22,747 bases of DNA from positions 1-22,747 of the forward strand of contig JAIRJQ010000083.1 of assembly GCA_031260545.1 (NCBI GenBank). Reading direction: 5' to 3'. The first letter of the stretch is position 1, and every line of letters starts with the position of its first letter. Positions 1 to 6,754 of the stretch are shown here, in pieces. Position numbers and translations under genes: made by a program. This DNA comes from Methanomassiliicoccaceae archaeon (lineage in GTDB: Archaea > Thermoplasmatota > Thermoplasmata > Methanomassiliicoccales > Methanomethylophilaceae). Under the pieces are notes generated by a model. It saw only the letters and a list, made by a program, of their open reading frames with translations, was not told where the DNA came from and did no database searches.

Positions 1-80
1 AGCATCCGGAATTGTGAAAAATCAGAATTGATTTCAATTTTCTGCGGACTGGACATAAAAAACGGTGCAGGAGGGGCTTG

Positions 81-1034
81 ATGTCAAAACTTCCGGAAAC
101 AGCTGAAAGATGCGTGGAATTGTGGATCAAATACCACGAGGACCACGAGACACTACCGAAGTCTATCGGCCGTTACCAGGGTGATTCATTGCGTGCGATC
201 CGGATATTCAGATTTTTCGAGAAACAGGACCTTCCTTACAAATGGGAAGAGGATGATCTGATTTGGATCAAAAAATATTGGCTCAGCGATCATGTAAAAC
301 CGGACGGTAAGAAGTCCAAGCCTCTTGCGATCAGTACCGTCAAAGGGTACATCGATGTCATATCCCTTCTTGCTGCGCACTATGGGAACAACGTCGGAAA
401 GATGTCGAAGATAAAATACGGTCAGGACGAGCGGCCGAACGTTGACTGGTTGGAATTCGGGGATATCGTAAAGCTACTCAATCATCCGATGGATCCGCTG
501 CAGCGTGCGGCGATACACTGCATGGCGAACCTTGCGATGCGCAGGATCGAATGCATACGTCTGAAGCTGCGTATGATCAACTTCGTTATTCGGACCGTGG
601 AAGTTGACGGAAAGGGGCATAAGAGGCGCATATTACCGTTCCACCGGAATTCTGATCCTATCTTCATGGAATGGCTCGAGGACCGTGAGAAGCTGCGGGA
701 GAAGGCCATGGCATTCGCACGCAAGCATCACCGGAAGTTCGTCGACTGCGATTCATTCTTTGTTTTCAGACGCGGGCCCGGCATTTTTGCATATTCGGAA
801 AAGGGGAACGGCTTCGACAAACAGGTCAAAGATAAGCTGACGAAAGAAACGGGCATCAAGATCAAAAATCACACATTGAGAAGAACGTGGGGCCGCGAGA
901 CATACTATCGCGGAGGAGCGAAGATGCGGGACATATCCGCGATCTACGGCCACAGCTCCGAAATTACAACTGAAAGATACATCGGCGTCGATAACCGACG
1001 TGTCAAAGAGACGATGGAGAAAACACCTTATTGA
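81..1034 (+). CDS. Tyrosine recombinase / integrase
   Basis: Site-specific recombinase of the phage integrase family, 317 residues, which would cut and rejoin DNA through a covalent 3'-phosphotyrosine. The full catalytic set is visible: R154 (in LAMRRIE), K181 (GKGHKRR), H264 and R267 (HTLRR), H291 (YGHSS) and the nucleophile Y300 (ERYIG). The first 110 or so residues form the SAM-like core-binding domain. I chose ATG at 81 because GGAGGGG at 70-76 sits just before it; an in-frame TTG at 78 is too close to that ribosome site. The gene reads toward the 3' end of the tRNA-Ile gene 80 bases away, as expected for an integrase at the end of an element inserted in a tRNA gene. It appears intact. 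A chromosomal XerA-like role is possible, but the tRNA neighbour argues for a mobile element. Confidence 0.9.
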   Translation: MSKLPETAERCVELWIKYHEDHETLPKSIGRYQGDSLRAIRIFRFFEKQDLPYKWEEDDLIWIKKYWLSDHVKPDGKKSKPLAISTVKGYIDVISLLAAHYGNNVGKMSKIKYGQDERPNVDWLEFGDIVKLLNHPMDPLQRAAIHCMANLAMRRIECIRLKLRMINFVIRTVEVDGKGHKRRILPFHRNSDPIFMEWLEDREKLREKAMAFARKHHRKFVDCDSFFVFRRGPGIFAYSEKGNGFDKQVKDKLTKETGIKIKNHTLRRTWGRETYYRGGAKMRDISAIYGHSSEITTERYIGVDNRRVKETMEKTPY

Positions 1035-1115
1035 TAAGAAAGAAGGAGAAAAAGCACATGGAAGAGATACCTGACGGAATAAGCGAAAAAAACGAGGGTA
1101 TCCAGATCGAAGTAG

Positions 1116-1190
1116 TGGGCCCAAAGAGATTTGAACTCTCGACCTCCCGGTTATCAGCCGGGCGCTCCAGCCAGTCTAAGCTATGGGCCC
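1116..1190 (-). tRNA. tRNA-Ile (GAT anticodon)
   Basis: On the minus strand the gene begins GGGCCCATAGCTTAG and folds as a full cloverleaf. The seven-base acceptor stem GGGCCCA pairs with TGGGCCC. The anticodon loop is CTGATAA with anticodon GAT, and the T-loop is TTCAAAT. The discriminator is A and CCA is not encoded. No intron is seen. The 3' half faces the integrase gene, so this tRNA is the likely attachment site of the element to its left. Confidence 0.95.
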
Positions 1191-1217
1191 TGTCGGTTGG
1201 AGTGCCAATATGGAGGG

Positions 1218-1227
1218 ATAATAAAAA
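1218..1227 (-). promoter_or_regulatory. TATA-like box for tRNA-Ile
   Basis: Minus-strand TTTTTATTAT lies about 26 bases before a presumed start just upstream of the tRNA 5' end at 1190. It is back to back with the promoter of the membrane protein gene at 1307. Confidence 0.5.
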
Positions 1228-1269
1228 GGTTTTGTTATTGCCCGCCGTTAAATCGCGGCGGCATTTACT

Positions 1270-1277
1270 TTTATATT
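1270..1277 (+). promoter_or_regulatory. TATA-like box for the membrane protein at 1307
   Basis: TTTATATT is centred about 26 bases before position 1299, giving a leader of under ten bases for the ATG at 1307. This supports 1307 as the real start rather than the longer open frame that runs through the tRNA. Confidence 0.5.
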
Positions 1278-1306
1278 ATTGCGGTTGCACCGTACGGCGA
1301 AATTGC

Positions 1307-1804
1307 ATGAGCAAAATAAAGCGGTTCAAAGAGATCGAGAAGGAATTGGAGCAGCGTGCCGAAAGCACCATCGATAACGTGATCGCTTTGGAAACTGAGG
1401 ATTTCAAGGACGGGAAGCTCACTCTCTCCGGTTACGACAGACTGAAACATGAATGCGAGTTCATCGGCTACAAAGAGGACATTGAGATCATCGTGCCGAA
1501 GGAGAACGGAACGGATTTCAAAGGATCGCTTGAGGGCATGGTCGCGATAGAGCTTTCACGTTTAAAGATAAAAAGACAGAGCATCAAGAGACAGGCGCTG
1601 ATGTGCATGGCGGCCGGTGTTATCTGGTTCCTGATCGGTGCCTTCTTTCGCGAAGAGACGCTGATAAAGGATATAACGATAATAGCCGCATGGGTCTTCG
1701 TATGGACGGCTGTCGGCAAATGGTTCTTTGACCTCAGCGATCTGAGCGATAAAAGAATGAGCCTCCTGCATATCCTTACGGGAAGGATCACTGCGAAACA
1801 ATAA
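1307..1804 (+). CDS. Small two-helix membrane protein, unknown function
   Basis: A 165-residue protein I do not recognise. The first 100 residues are charged and probably helical and cytoplasmic (KEIEKELEQRAE near the start, then a mixed segment). Two hydrophobic segments follow, around residues 105-122 (ALMCMAAGVIWFLIGAFF) and 128-147 (ITIIAAWVFVWTAVGKWFF), joined by a short loop, with a short charged C-terminus. The open frame extends upstream to 1031, but that part translates the tRNA-Ile gene backwards and is spurious. ATG 1307 is supported by the TATA-like box at 1270. It stands alone, transcribed away from the tRNA, with the RNA-binding protein gene starting 19 bases after its stop, so the two may share a transcript. 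Confidence 0.7.
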   Translation: MSKIKRFKEIEKELEQRAESTIDNVIALETEDFKDGKLTLSGYDRLKHECEFIGYKEDIEIIVPKENGTDFKGSLEGMVAIELSRLKIKRQSIKRQALMCMAAGVIWFLIGAFFREETLIKDITIIAAWVFVWTAVGKWFFDLSDLSDKRMSLLHILTGRITAKQ

Positions 1805-1823
1805 TAACTGTCCGTTCTTATTG

Positions 1824-2267
1824 ATGCGCATGGCAGGGGTATTCCATTGGTTGAAGGTCAGATCGTTCTGTTATGCCACCGAGGATCAGGAGAAGCTCAA
1901 TGACCTTATGGTCAGAATATCCGGAACGGAAGATTTCAACGCGGAGATGAGCGACGGCCACCACGGGAATTCGATGATCATACTGGCAGCGGAACTGAAA
2001 GGCAACGCAGAATGCACAGAACTGTTCAGAAGGCTCGGAAAAGATATCATTGACAGTTTGTTGAATGATATTGAGAAAAGGATCGATGACGATTGTACGT
2101 TCTACATGAGGCTGGATAAACAGGCCGCCGTTCTTGAGAGATACGAGCTCGCGCATCACGGCGATGTCGTTTCAATTACATGTAAAATAGCCTCGCATCC
2201 TGCCAGGAAGGATATCGCAACGAATAATATGAGAACATTCCTTGAAAATATCCGAGGGACCGTTTAA
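1824..2267 (+). CDS. Archaeal RNA-binding protein, PF01877/COG1325 family
   Basis: A 147-residue protein of the archaeal RNA-binding family PF01877 (COG1325, often called a predicted exosome subunit). The recognisable N-terminal pattern is FHWLKVRSFCYATED, followed by the family's GHHGN signature (SDGHHGNSMIILAAEL) and a C-terminal strand region (VSITCKIASHP). The length is normal for the family. Known members are conserved in archaea and adopt a ribosomal-protein-like fold; a role with the exosome or ribosome is inferred in the literature, not shown here. ATG 1824 was preferred over TTG 1821; ATG 1830 is also possible. The gene ends tail to tail with the CNNM-type transporter gene, the two stop codons sharing the bases TTAA at 2264-2267, so each 3' end must terminate inside the other's region. 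Confidence 0.85.
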   Translation: MRMAGVFHWLKVRSFCYATEDQEKLNDLMVRISGTEDFNAEMSDGHHGNSMIILAAELKGNAECTELFRRLGKDIIDSLLNDIEKRIDDDCTFYMRLDKQAAVLERYELAHHGDVVSITCKIASHPARKDIATNNMRTFLENIRGTV

Positions 2268-3547
2268 CTCCCTGTATTCTCTTCCTTCTTTTCCGTCCTT
2301 ATTATCGTGACTTCCTTTATGCGGCGGTTCTTCACAGATTTGATTATAAATTTCGCACCTTCCACCTCGAAGGATTCCTTGTTCATGGGTATGTGCCCCA
2401 ACTTGTGCAATATGAACCCTCCTACCGTGTGCCCCTCGTAATCCCCGATATCGAATGATATTCCGGAGCCTTCCATCACATCGTATATGTTCGCCCCGCC
2501 TAACGCCAGATAGCTTCCGTCCGAATTCTCGACCACTTCGTGCTCGATATCATCATTCTCGTCCCATATCTCTCCGATCAGTTCTTCAATGATGTCCTCT
2601 AACGTAACGATGCCGGCGGTGCCGCCGTACTGGTCGAGAACGACGGCCATATGTATCTGCGATTTTTGAAGTTCCTTCAGAAGGACGGATATCTTCATCG
2701 TCGTGGGAACGAATTTCACCGGACGCAATATCCGCTCTATCTTCGTACTGTCGGATTCGAAATAATTGTTGTAAAAGTCCTTACTGTAAATGACACCGAC
2801 GATCTGGTCCACGTTGTCCTTGTACACCGGTATCCTTGAAAATCCCGTATCTTTGAAGGCTTTCTTTATTTTGATCTTGTCCGTGTTTATTTCGACGGCT
2901 ACCACGTCCACGCGCGGCGTGTACATCTCCTCCACAGTGATATCATCGAACTCGATCGCCGATTTTATCAGATCGCTCTCGTGTTTTTCAATGGTCCCCT
3001 CTTCCTCGATCTCATCGATCATCACTTTGAGCTCATCCTCTGTCATCGTCGGATTGTCATCTTCCGGCAAGCTCCTGGATAATAGTTTTTTCAGTCCCAC
3101 GAACGGCAGACTTATCGGTGTCAGTACGATGACCAAAAAATTCACCGGGGATGCGAGAGCCATGGACCATTTCTCGGCACGGTCCATCGCCATGCATTTA
3201 GGCGTTATCTCACTGAACGTCAGCAGTACCAGCGTTATTACGACGGTCGAGACAACGGCCGCGAGATTTTCACTGTCGGTCATCAGATAATTGACAAATA
3301 ATATCGTAGACAGCGTTGCCGCGGTTATATTGACAAAATTGTTGCCTATCAGCAGCGTCGTCAGAAGCTTATCATAATTCTCGGATATCTTATACGCCTT
3401 GGCCGCTTTCTTATTGCCTTCTAACGCAAGATTTTTGATCCTTATCCGGTTCATCGACGAGAATGCGGTCTCGGCAGCTCCGAAGAATGCGGAGAACGCC
3501 ACCAACGCCATCAATACAATGATCAGATAGACGCCGCTAATTTCCAT
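2264..3547 (-). CDS. CNNM/CorC-family membrane protein (DUF21-CBS-CorC_HlyC)
   Basis: A 427-residue member of the HlyC/CorC (CNNM) family, whose members are linked to Mg2+ or Co2+ efflux. The order is typical. A DUF21 transmembrane domain spans residues 1 to about 150, with the diagnostic FFGAAETAFSSMN near the first helix and FSEITPKCMA later. A CBS pair follows (MYTPRVDVVAV ... DNVDQIVGVIYSKD ... LDQYGGTAGIVTLEDIIEE). A C-terminal CorC_HlyC domain (about 340-415) ends the protein. At least three to four hydrophobic helices are visible. The motif TEDELKVMIDEIEEEG between the two halves is also standard. Known CNNM proteins bind ATP-Mg through the CBS pair; the transported ion cannot be told from sequence. 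The start ATG at 3547 gives MEISGVYL and has only a weak ribosome site. The gene appears complete. Confidence 0.92.
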   Translation of the reverse strand: MEISGVYLIIVLMALVAFSAFFGAAETAFSSMNRIRIKNLALEGNKKAAKAYKISENYDKLLTTLLIGNNFVNITAATLSTILFVNYLMTDSENLAAVVSTVVITLVLLTFSEITPKCMAMDRAEKWSMALASPVNFLVIVLTPISLPFVGLKKLLSRSLPEDDNPTMTEDELKVMIDEIEEEGTIEKHESDLIKSAIEFDDITVEEMYTPRVDVVAVEINTDKIKIKKAFKDTGFSRIPVYKDNVDQIVGVIYSKDFYNNYFESDSTKIERILRPVKFVPTTMKISVLLKELQKSQIHMAVVLDQYGGTAGIVTLEDIIEELIGEIWDENDDIEHEVVENSDGSYLALGGANIYDVMEGSGISFDIGDYEGHTVGGFILHKLGHIPMNKESFEVEGAKFIIKSVKNRRIKEVTIIRTEKKEENTGS

Positions 3548-3636
3548 CTCGCCTTACCCCTGACCGGGAATAATGAACGATCCCGTCCTGTATGAACAAC
3601 GATGCATGCTCCCTGCCATCTAAATACTGGTGGTAA

Positions 3637-3646
3637 GTATTTTAAA
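3637..3646 (-). promoter_or_regulatory. TATA-like box, CNNM-type gene
   Basis: Minus-strand TTTAAAATAC lies in the AT-rich gap between the divergent CNNM and PC4-like genes. It would start a transcript near 3615, with a leader of about 65 bases. A second box (CAGTATTTAG on the minus strand, 3620-3629) is an alternative. Confidence 0.35.
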
Positions 3647-3719
3647 CCTTTGAATGACAATCGTTTAATTATACGCTTTGTGCGGATGTTTCGCTGTTAA
3701 CAGGTTTCATCTTTGATTT

Positions 3720-3735
3720 AATTTAAATATATAAA
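3720..3735 (+). promoter_or_regulatory. TATA-like region and strong ribosome site for the PC4-like gene
   Basis: AATTTAAATATATAAA lies about 26 bases before 3754. The transcript would begin right at the Shine-Dalgarno sequence AAGGAGTG (3751-3758), which is 8 bases before the ATG at 3767. This is one of the clearest ribosome sites in the window. Confidence 0.5.
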
Positions 3736-3766
3736 TAAGTATATAATCAAAAGGAGTGAGAACCAC

Positions 3767-3988
3767 ATGGTGGAGTTCAAATACGAGGTCGTCGAAAGGG
3801 TGGCAGTTCTTTCAGAGTCATCGAAGGGATGGAAAAAGGAGCTCAATCTTATCAGTTGGAACGGCAGGGAGCCGAAATATGATATTAGGGAATGGTCTCC
3901 GGACGGAGAGAAGATGGGCAAGGGCATCACACTCACCGATGAAGAGGTCGCCGTTCTCAAAGAGGCGCTTTCCGGCAGAGACATCTGA
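3767..3988 (+). CDS. YdbC/PC4-like ssDNA-binding protein
   Basis: A 73-residue protein matching the YdbC branch of the PC4 (transcriptional coactivator p15) fold. It shows a beta-rich N-terminus (YEVVERVAVLSES), the conserved KGWKKELNLISWNG, then KYDIREWSPDGEKMGKGITLT and a final helix (DEEVAVLKEAL). Known members are small dimers that bind single-stranded DNA and may act in transcription or DNA repair. The start is fixed by AAGGAG at 3751. The next gene begins 44 bases downstream on the same strand, so co-transcription is likely. The family is best known to me from Firmicutes; its presence here may reflect transfer, but that is only an inference. The family call is firm and the cellular role unknown. 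Confidence 0.82.
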   Translation: MVEFKYEVVERVAVLSESSKGWKKELNLISWNGREPKYDIREWSPDGEKMGKGITLTDEEVAVLKEALSGRDI

Positions 3989-4032
3989 TCCCGCGGCGGT
4001 CTGAGCGGACGGATGCTTACAGGGTATTTCAT

Positions 4033-4944
4033 ATGAGCGTGAGCAGGATAGAGTATCTGGAACGGTTCCTTGATGATGTGGAGTTCGTCATCTCCGGAAA
4101 AAGGAACGCCATATCAGAGGACAGATGGCTTATTGCGAATTACGACCCGCTGTTCTATGAGGTCGTGTCGAAACATCTGAAAAGTTCTGATGAACGTGTC
4201 AGGGCGGATGTCGTCACACTTTTGGGACATGTAAGGGAAAGAGCGGCCCTTGATATTGTGAAAGTTATGAGAACATCGGACAAAGAATGGGTGAAGATCG
4301 CATGTCTGGGTTATCTTAATGCTATGAACGAATCGGATAACATGATACCCGATCTTTTTGATGTCCTTGAACATAAAAGGGGACCTGATTTCGAACGTGC
4401 CGCAAAGAGGCTGGCGGCGGTCGGGAGAAGTGAGGACGTTCCGAGGCTGAGGAAGACATACGGACAGGTGACCGGCGACATGAGGGATATCATACAAAGA
4501 ACGCTCATTTCTATCATCGACCGGGACCCGGAACTGATAAAGAAAAAGGAATTGATCCTCTCCGTCCCGGTGTTCCCGGATGAGAAGAGGTTCAGCATGT
4601 TCCTTGACAGCAGCATCACATACCTTGATATACGGTATCGGGACAGCGTCGCCGGTAAAAAGAAGGTCACTGAAAGAACTTACTCGAATGTTTACAGCGC
4701 GATCAGAACGATGAGGACAAGGATGTTCAATGAATACGATAACCTGAAGCATTACGGGTACTCGTGCAAAGAGATGTACAATGAGCTTATCCGCCTCATA
4801 GAGTGGGCCTCGGCCGATCTTTCTGAAAAAACGGTGGATAAGGACGATCGCATCAGAAAGGACATATTCTGCCCGAAATGCGGCAATGAGATGCGGACGC
4901 ATGACGGCATAATGAAGTGTGTGGACTGTTTTATGAAAAAATAA
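4033..4944 (+). CDS. HEAT-like repeat protein with C-terminal zinc ribbon, unknown function
   Basis: A 303-residue protein I cannot name. Residues about 35-170 look like alpha-helical HEAT/PBS-type repeats (LKSSDERVRADVVTLLGHV, MRTSDKEWVKIACLGYL, AAKRLAAVGRSEDVPRLR), a protein-protein interaction scaffold. A helical middle section of about 100 residues follows. The protein ends in a zinc-ribbon-like motif: CPKCGN then CVDC about 16 residues later. No membrane segment or enzyme motif is seen. It follows the PC4-like gene by 44 bases, so the pair may form a DNA- or RNA-related unit. The start ATG 4033 has no strong ribosome site; the only nearby purine run is AGGG at 4021. Confidence 0.75.
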   Translation: MSVSRIEYLERFLDDVEFVISGKRNAISEDRWLIANYDPLFYEVVSKHLKSSDERVRADVVTLLGHVRERAALDIVKVMRTSDKEWVKIACLGYLNAMNESDNMIPDLFDVLEHKRGPDFERAAKRLAAVGRSEDVPRLRKTYGQVTGDMRDIIQRTLISIIDRDPELIKKKELILSVPVFPDEKRFSMFLDSSITYLDIRYRDSVAGKKKVTERTYSNVYSAIRTMRTRMFNEYDNLKHYGYSCKEMYNELIRLIEWASADLSEKTVDKDDRIRKDIFCPKCGNEMRTHDGIMKCVDCFMKK

Positions 4945-4968
4945 GCGGTAAAAATCGAAAAATAAACT

Positions 4969-4987
4969 AGTGGTTTTATAAACCAGT
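4969..4987. promoter_or_regulatory. TATA-like box inside an inverted repeat
   Basis: The arms AGTGGTTT (4969-4976) and AAACCAGT (4980-4987) form an imperfect palindrome around TAT. The centre, TTTTATAAA, reads as a TATA-like box for the zinc-ribbon gene at 5089, giving a leader of about 80 bases. A repressor bound to the palindrome would cover the TATA. The hairpin could instead mark the end of the upstream gene, whose stop is 25 bases before. Confidence 0.4.
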
Positions 4988-5088
4988 ACCGTTTACCCAT
5001 TTTAGAGGCATTCGTGATATTACGACCTGGTCCGTCCGTAAGGCGAGAGGAAGATGATATTGGAATACTCCAAACAAGAGGAATAAAA

Positions 5089-5280
5089 ATGGCCTACGGA
5101 GATAGGAATTATAGGGACAGAGACCAGCCGCCGAGGGAAATGCACAAAGCCACATGTTCAGACTGTGGTAACGAGTGCGAAGTTCCCTTCAAACCGACAC
5201 AGGGAAAACCAGTCTATTGCAGGGACTGCTTCAGAAAGCACGCCCCCCCGAGAGACAACAACAGGCGCGGAAGATACTAA
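5089..5280 (+). CDS. Small CxxC-x17-CxxC zinc-ribbon protein
   Basis: A 63-residue protein with one zinc-binding unit: CSDC, exactly 17 residues, then CRDC. This matches the described CxxC-x17-CxxC domain. Both ends are rich in arginine, aspartate and proline (DRNYRDRDQPPRE; PPRDNNRRGRY), typical of disordered, nucleic-acid-binding tails. The start at ATG 5089 (MAYGDRN) is supported by AGAGGAA at 5077-5083; an upstream in-frame GTG at 5014 has no such support. The function of the family is unknown. Other proteins with this domain that I know are small and often annotated only as zinc-binding. It appears to be a single-gene unit with a palindrome-embedded promoter. Confidence 0.8.
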   Translation: MAYGDRNYRDRDQPPREMHKATCSDCGNECEVPFKPTQGKPVYCRDCFRKHAPPRDNNRRGRY

Positions 5281-5335
5281 ACGTATAAGAACGCCTTAAA
5301 CACCTTTAAACACCCTTAAGTTTTTCTCAGTCATG

Positions 5336-5344
5336 CTCTTATAC
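5336..5344 (+). promoter_or_regulatory. TATA-like box for the methyltransferase gene
   Basis: TCTTATACC is centred about 25 bases before the ATG at 5365, which suggests a leaderless transcript. No ribosome site precedes that ATG. Confidence 0.4.
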
Positions 5345-5364
5345 CGTCCTGGTATACGGCATAT

Positions 5365-5985
5365 ATGGAATTCAGCCCGAATCAATACCGGAACCCGGAG
5401 GGAGAAGAAGGCCGCCTTTTGCTGGAGGACATGAACGATCATCATTTTGAACTTACAAAATGGGCCCTGTCCAAGCTTCCGGCGGCCGAATGCGGCAAGA
5501 TACTGGATATCGGATGCGGCGGCGGGATGCTGATATCGCTGCTTGCCGAGAGATTCGCCAACGCAGAGATATTCGGTGTCGATATATCCGAGGTCTCTCT
5601 CGCCATGACCGCGCTCGTCAACAAAGAGATAATAAAGAACGGAAGATGCCATATCTCGCTGAACAGCGTTTCTGCCCTTCCGTTCGCCGACAGTGCCTTT
5701 GATCTCGTCACCGCCTTCGAAACGTATTTCTTCTGGCCTGACCAGGTGAACGACCTGAAAAAGGCGGCATCCAAAGTGAAAAGGGGCGGATACCTTGTGG
5801 TCGTCTCGGAAACGTACCCGCACCCGGCATTCAAAGAAAGGAATGATGAGGTCGTCCGCGTTTACGGATTGAAGATGATCGACAATGATGTCCTGGCATC
5901 GATACTCGAAGGATGCGGCATGGACGTGACCGTCAACGAGATAGAGGAAAAGAACTGGATCACATTCGTCGCAAAGAAAAGATGA
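5365..5985 (+). CDS. Class I SAM-dependent methyltransferase
   Basis: A 206-residue class I methyltransferase. Motif I, which binds S-adenosylmethionine, is ILDIGCGGG near residue 50. Motif II is IFGVDIS, where the aspartate holds the ribose. The later LPFADSAFDLVTAFETYFFW is motif III/IV, and GGYLVVVSE is motif V. This resembles the Methyltransf_11/25 type acting on small molecules. The substrate cannot be named. The N-terminal MEFSPNQYRNPEGEEGR is shared by several uncharacterised archaeal and clostridial methyltransferases in my memory. The last 26 bases overlap the 3' end of a small membrane gene on the other strand. The length is complete for a single Rossmann domain. Confidence 0.85.
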   Translation: MEFSPNQYRNPEGEEGRLLLEDMNDHHFELTKWALSKLPAAECGKILDIGCGGGMLISLLAERFANAEIFGVDISEVSLAMTALVNKEIIKNGRCHISLNSVSALPFADSAFDLVTAFETYFFWPDQVNDLKKAASKVKRGGYLVVVSETYPHPAFKERNDEVVRVYGLKMIDNDVLASILEGCGMDVTVNEIEEKNWITFVAKKR

Positions 5986-6172
5986 TCTCGCCTCTGCGCT
6001 CTGCGTGCCTGTACAGCCAAAGCATTGTGATGCTTACGGCCGCGATCGGTAATGCGATCAGAACAAGCACCGCTCCGGCGGCCGCGCTGCCGGATACGTA
6101 TATCGCAATGCCCGCTATGAACAGCGATAAAGAGGCAATTAAAAGTATCTGAGCCAGCAGCTTGTATCTCAC
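5960..6172 (-). CDS. Probable small two-helix membrane protein
   Basis: Starting at GTG 6172 this gives 70 residues. Two hydrophobic segments (LLAQILLIASLSLFIAGIAI and AVLVLIALPIAAVSITMLWL) lie between basic ends (RYKL at the front, YRHAERRGE behind). That is a normal topology for a small membrane protein and is unlikely to arise by chance as a shadow. The open frame reaches 6334, but the upstream part overlaps the FMN-protein gene and a pyrimidine-rich terminator region, so the shorter GTG start is preferred. No clear ribosome site is visible. Its 3' end overlaps the methyltransferase 3' end by 26 bases. The function is unknown and the gene is moderately supported. Confidence 0.5.
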   Translation of the reverse strand: MRYKLLAQILLIASLSLFIAGIAIYVSGSAAAGAVLVLIALPIAAVSITMLWLYRHAERRGEIIFSLRRM

Positions 6173-6211
6173 ACTTCGGTATACAGCGGGGAGAATATCA
6201 ACTTTATCTTT

Positions 6212-6252
6212 GAAAAGAGAAGGAAAGAAAGAAAAAAGAAAGGGAAAGGGAG
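6212..6252 (-). terminator. Pyrimidine tract, likely T-rich terminator of the FMN-protein gene
   Basis: Just after the minus-strand stop at 6258, the minus strand carries an unbroken 41-base pyrimidine run containing several T runs, including TTTTTT. Archaeal transcription commonly ends at such T-rich sequence without a hairpin. The tract is all purine on the plus strand. Confidence 0.5.
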
Positions 6253-6257
6253 TGCGT

Positions 6258-6632
6258 TTATGCGATCTTTTTACCGGCCGCAGGGTTTGCGCTCTGGTCA
6301 TACACAGATACAGGTTCAAAGACCCACACCGCATTCGCCCTGAGCTTCATGGCTGCAAGCTCTTTGTTCATAGCGTCGAGCATGGGGCCTTCGGCAACAC
6401 GCTGTTTCGCTTTCACGTATACTGCATATGATGTCAATCCTACGTTGACCAGCAAGGCCGCCTTCGGGTCCTTTCCGAGGTTCGCCGCTGCGGACTTCAT
6501 CAATATCTCGCCGACGATCAGTGTGTCCGGCGCTACCGCACGGATGCTTCCGCATACGATCGAGTGAGGGTAGCCTGACGGGCAGTTTGTTGACAGTACT
6601 TTCACAGCTTTGGGGTCGTTGAACGCCTCCAA
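6258..6632 (-). CDS. Pyridoxamine 5'-phosphate oxidase-like FMN split-barrel protein
   Basis: The FMN-binding split-barrel family is recognised from ATNLGKDPKAALLVNVG-like features: SIVCGSIRAVAPDTLIVGE, then MKSAAANLGKDPKAALLV, then a C-terminal strand pair (AVWVFEPVSVYD). From the TTG at 6632 the protein has 124 residues. Homology-like sequence continues upstream without a stop (VKLPDNVLEAFNDP), the usual opening of this family. The codon just before VKLP is ACG at 6656-6654, where an ATG would be expected. A TATA-like box near 6690 would start a transcript around 6663, only a few bases before that ACG. Either the gene starts at ACG, or it starts at TTG with a shortened N-terminus, or the start was mutated. 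The exact substrate (flavin, F420 or heme related) is not determined. Confidence 0.75.
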   Translation of the reverse strand: MEAFNDPKAVKVLSTNCPSGYPHSIVCGSIRAVAPDTLIVGEILMKSAAANLGKDPKAALLVNVGLTSYAVYVKAKQRVAEGPMLDAMNKELAAMKLRANAVWVFEPVSVYDQSANPAAGKKIA

Positions 6633-6685
6633 TACATTGTCTGGTAATTTTACCGTTTTATCACCGTAAGAGAACCCGTTTGATC

Positions 6686-6693
6686 GTATATAG
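6686..6693 (-). promoter_or_regulatory. TATA-like box for the FMN-protein gene
   Basis: Minus-strand CTATATAC would start transcription near 6663. That is seven bases before the ACG codon and about 30 before the TTG. Two imperfect copies of GT(T/A)ACAATA lie upstream of it (6736-6750 and 6712-6726). Confidence 0.4.
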
Positions 6694-6754
6694 ATGAGTC
6701 GCTTTCACTGATGTAAGTATTGTTACTGCGTTTCATTTACATATTGTAACGGCA

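Noticed and set aside
1031..1306. Open frame continuous with the membrane protein, reading backward through the tRNA-Ile gene
   Set aside because: Its sequence (GPKRFELSTSRL and so on) is the well-known false translation of tRNA antisense. The TATA-like box and ATG 1307 support a shorter gene.
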